From Pseudomonadota bacterium (lineage in GTDB: Bacteria; Pseudomonadota; Alphaproteobacteria; Rhizobiales; Rhizobiaceae), in assembly GCA_023393575.1 (NCBI GenBank), contig JAEWKX010000147.1, positions 1 through 5,729 of the forward strand: a stretch of DNA of 5,729 bases, written 5' to 3'. Below, piece after piece: positions 5,705-5,729 of this stretch (position 1 is the first letter of the stretch; each line of letters begins with the position of its first letter). The translations under genes were made by a program, and so were the position numbers. Below the pieces are notes generated by a model. The model did not search any database, had not been told where the DNA came from, and saw nothing but the letters and a program-made list of their open reading frames with translations.

Positions 5705-5729
5705 ATGACCGTTCGTCGACGTTCCCAGA
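5705..5729 (+). CDS. lptA: Probable LptA (OstA) N-terminus, cut by the window end
   Basis: An ATG 10 bp after the lptC stop opens a frame reading MTVRRRSQ to the window edge. The basic start would suit a signal peptide n-region, expected for the periplasmic LPS-bridge protein LptA. The identity rests almost entirely on position after lptC; eight codons cannot prove it. No strong ribosome binding site is visible, so translation may be coupled to lptC. Confidence 0.5.

Overview
The window looks like chromosome of an alphaproteobacterium of the Rhizobiales, most likely Rhizobiaceae. This is inferred from the high GC content, the protein sequences and a rhizobial-style intergenic palindrome; no database search was possible. 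All sizeable genes are recognisable housekeeping or DNA-repair families. I found no mobile element, CRISPR array, tRNA or rRNA, and no convincing undescribed system.

Minus strand, in transcription order from about 4836 down to 1: sppA (inner-membrane signal peptide peptidase, S49 family), ihfB (beta subunit of integration host factor), a lapA-type two-helix membrane protein, a ligase-associated Lhr-Core DEXH helicase, and the 5' part of pdeM, the metallophosphoesterase DNA endonuclease that usually accompanies this helicase. Gaps are 27, 105, 51 and 190 bp. The ihfB-lapA order is also found in Escherichia coli. The helicase-pdeM pair is half of the four-gene ligase/exonuclease/helicase/nuclease repair cluster of other bacteria; ligase and exonuclease are not in view. 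Hairpins lie between ihfB and lapA, at the lapA stop codon and between helicase and pdeM, so the five genes may form two or more transcription units.

Plus strand, from about 4917 to the end: lptC followed after 10 bp by the first codons of what is probably lptA, the start of an LPS transport operon. lptC and sppA diverge from a 189-bp region with an AT-rich centre, which presumably holds both promoters.

The most notable observation is in pdeM. The first metal-binding motif, normally Asp-Leu-His, reads Gly-Leu-His, so a metallophosphoesterase metal ligand appears to be missing. Also notable are a run of three palindromes between helicase and pdeM, a terminator-like hairpin whose loop contains the lapA stop codon, and an 11-bp perfect inverted repeat inside the helicase gene.
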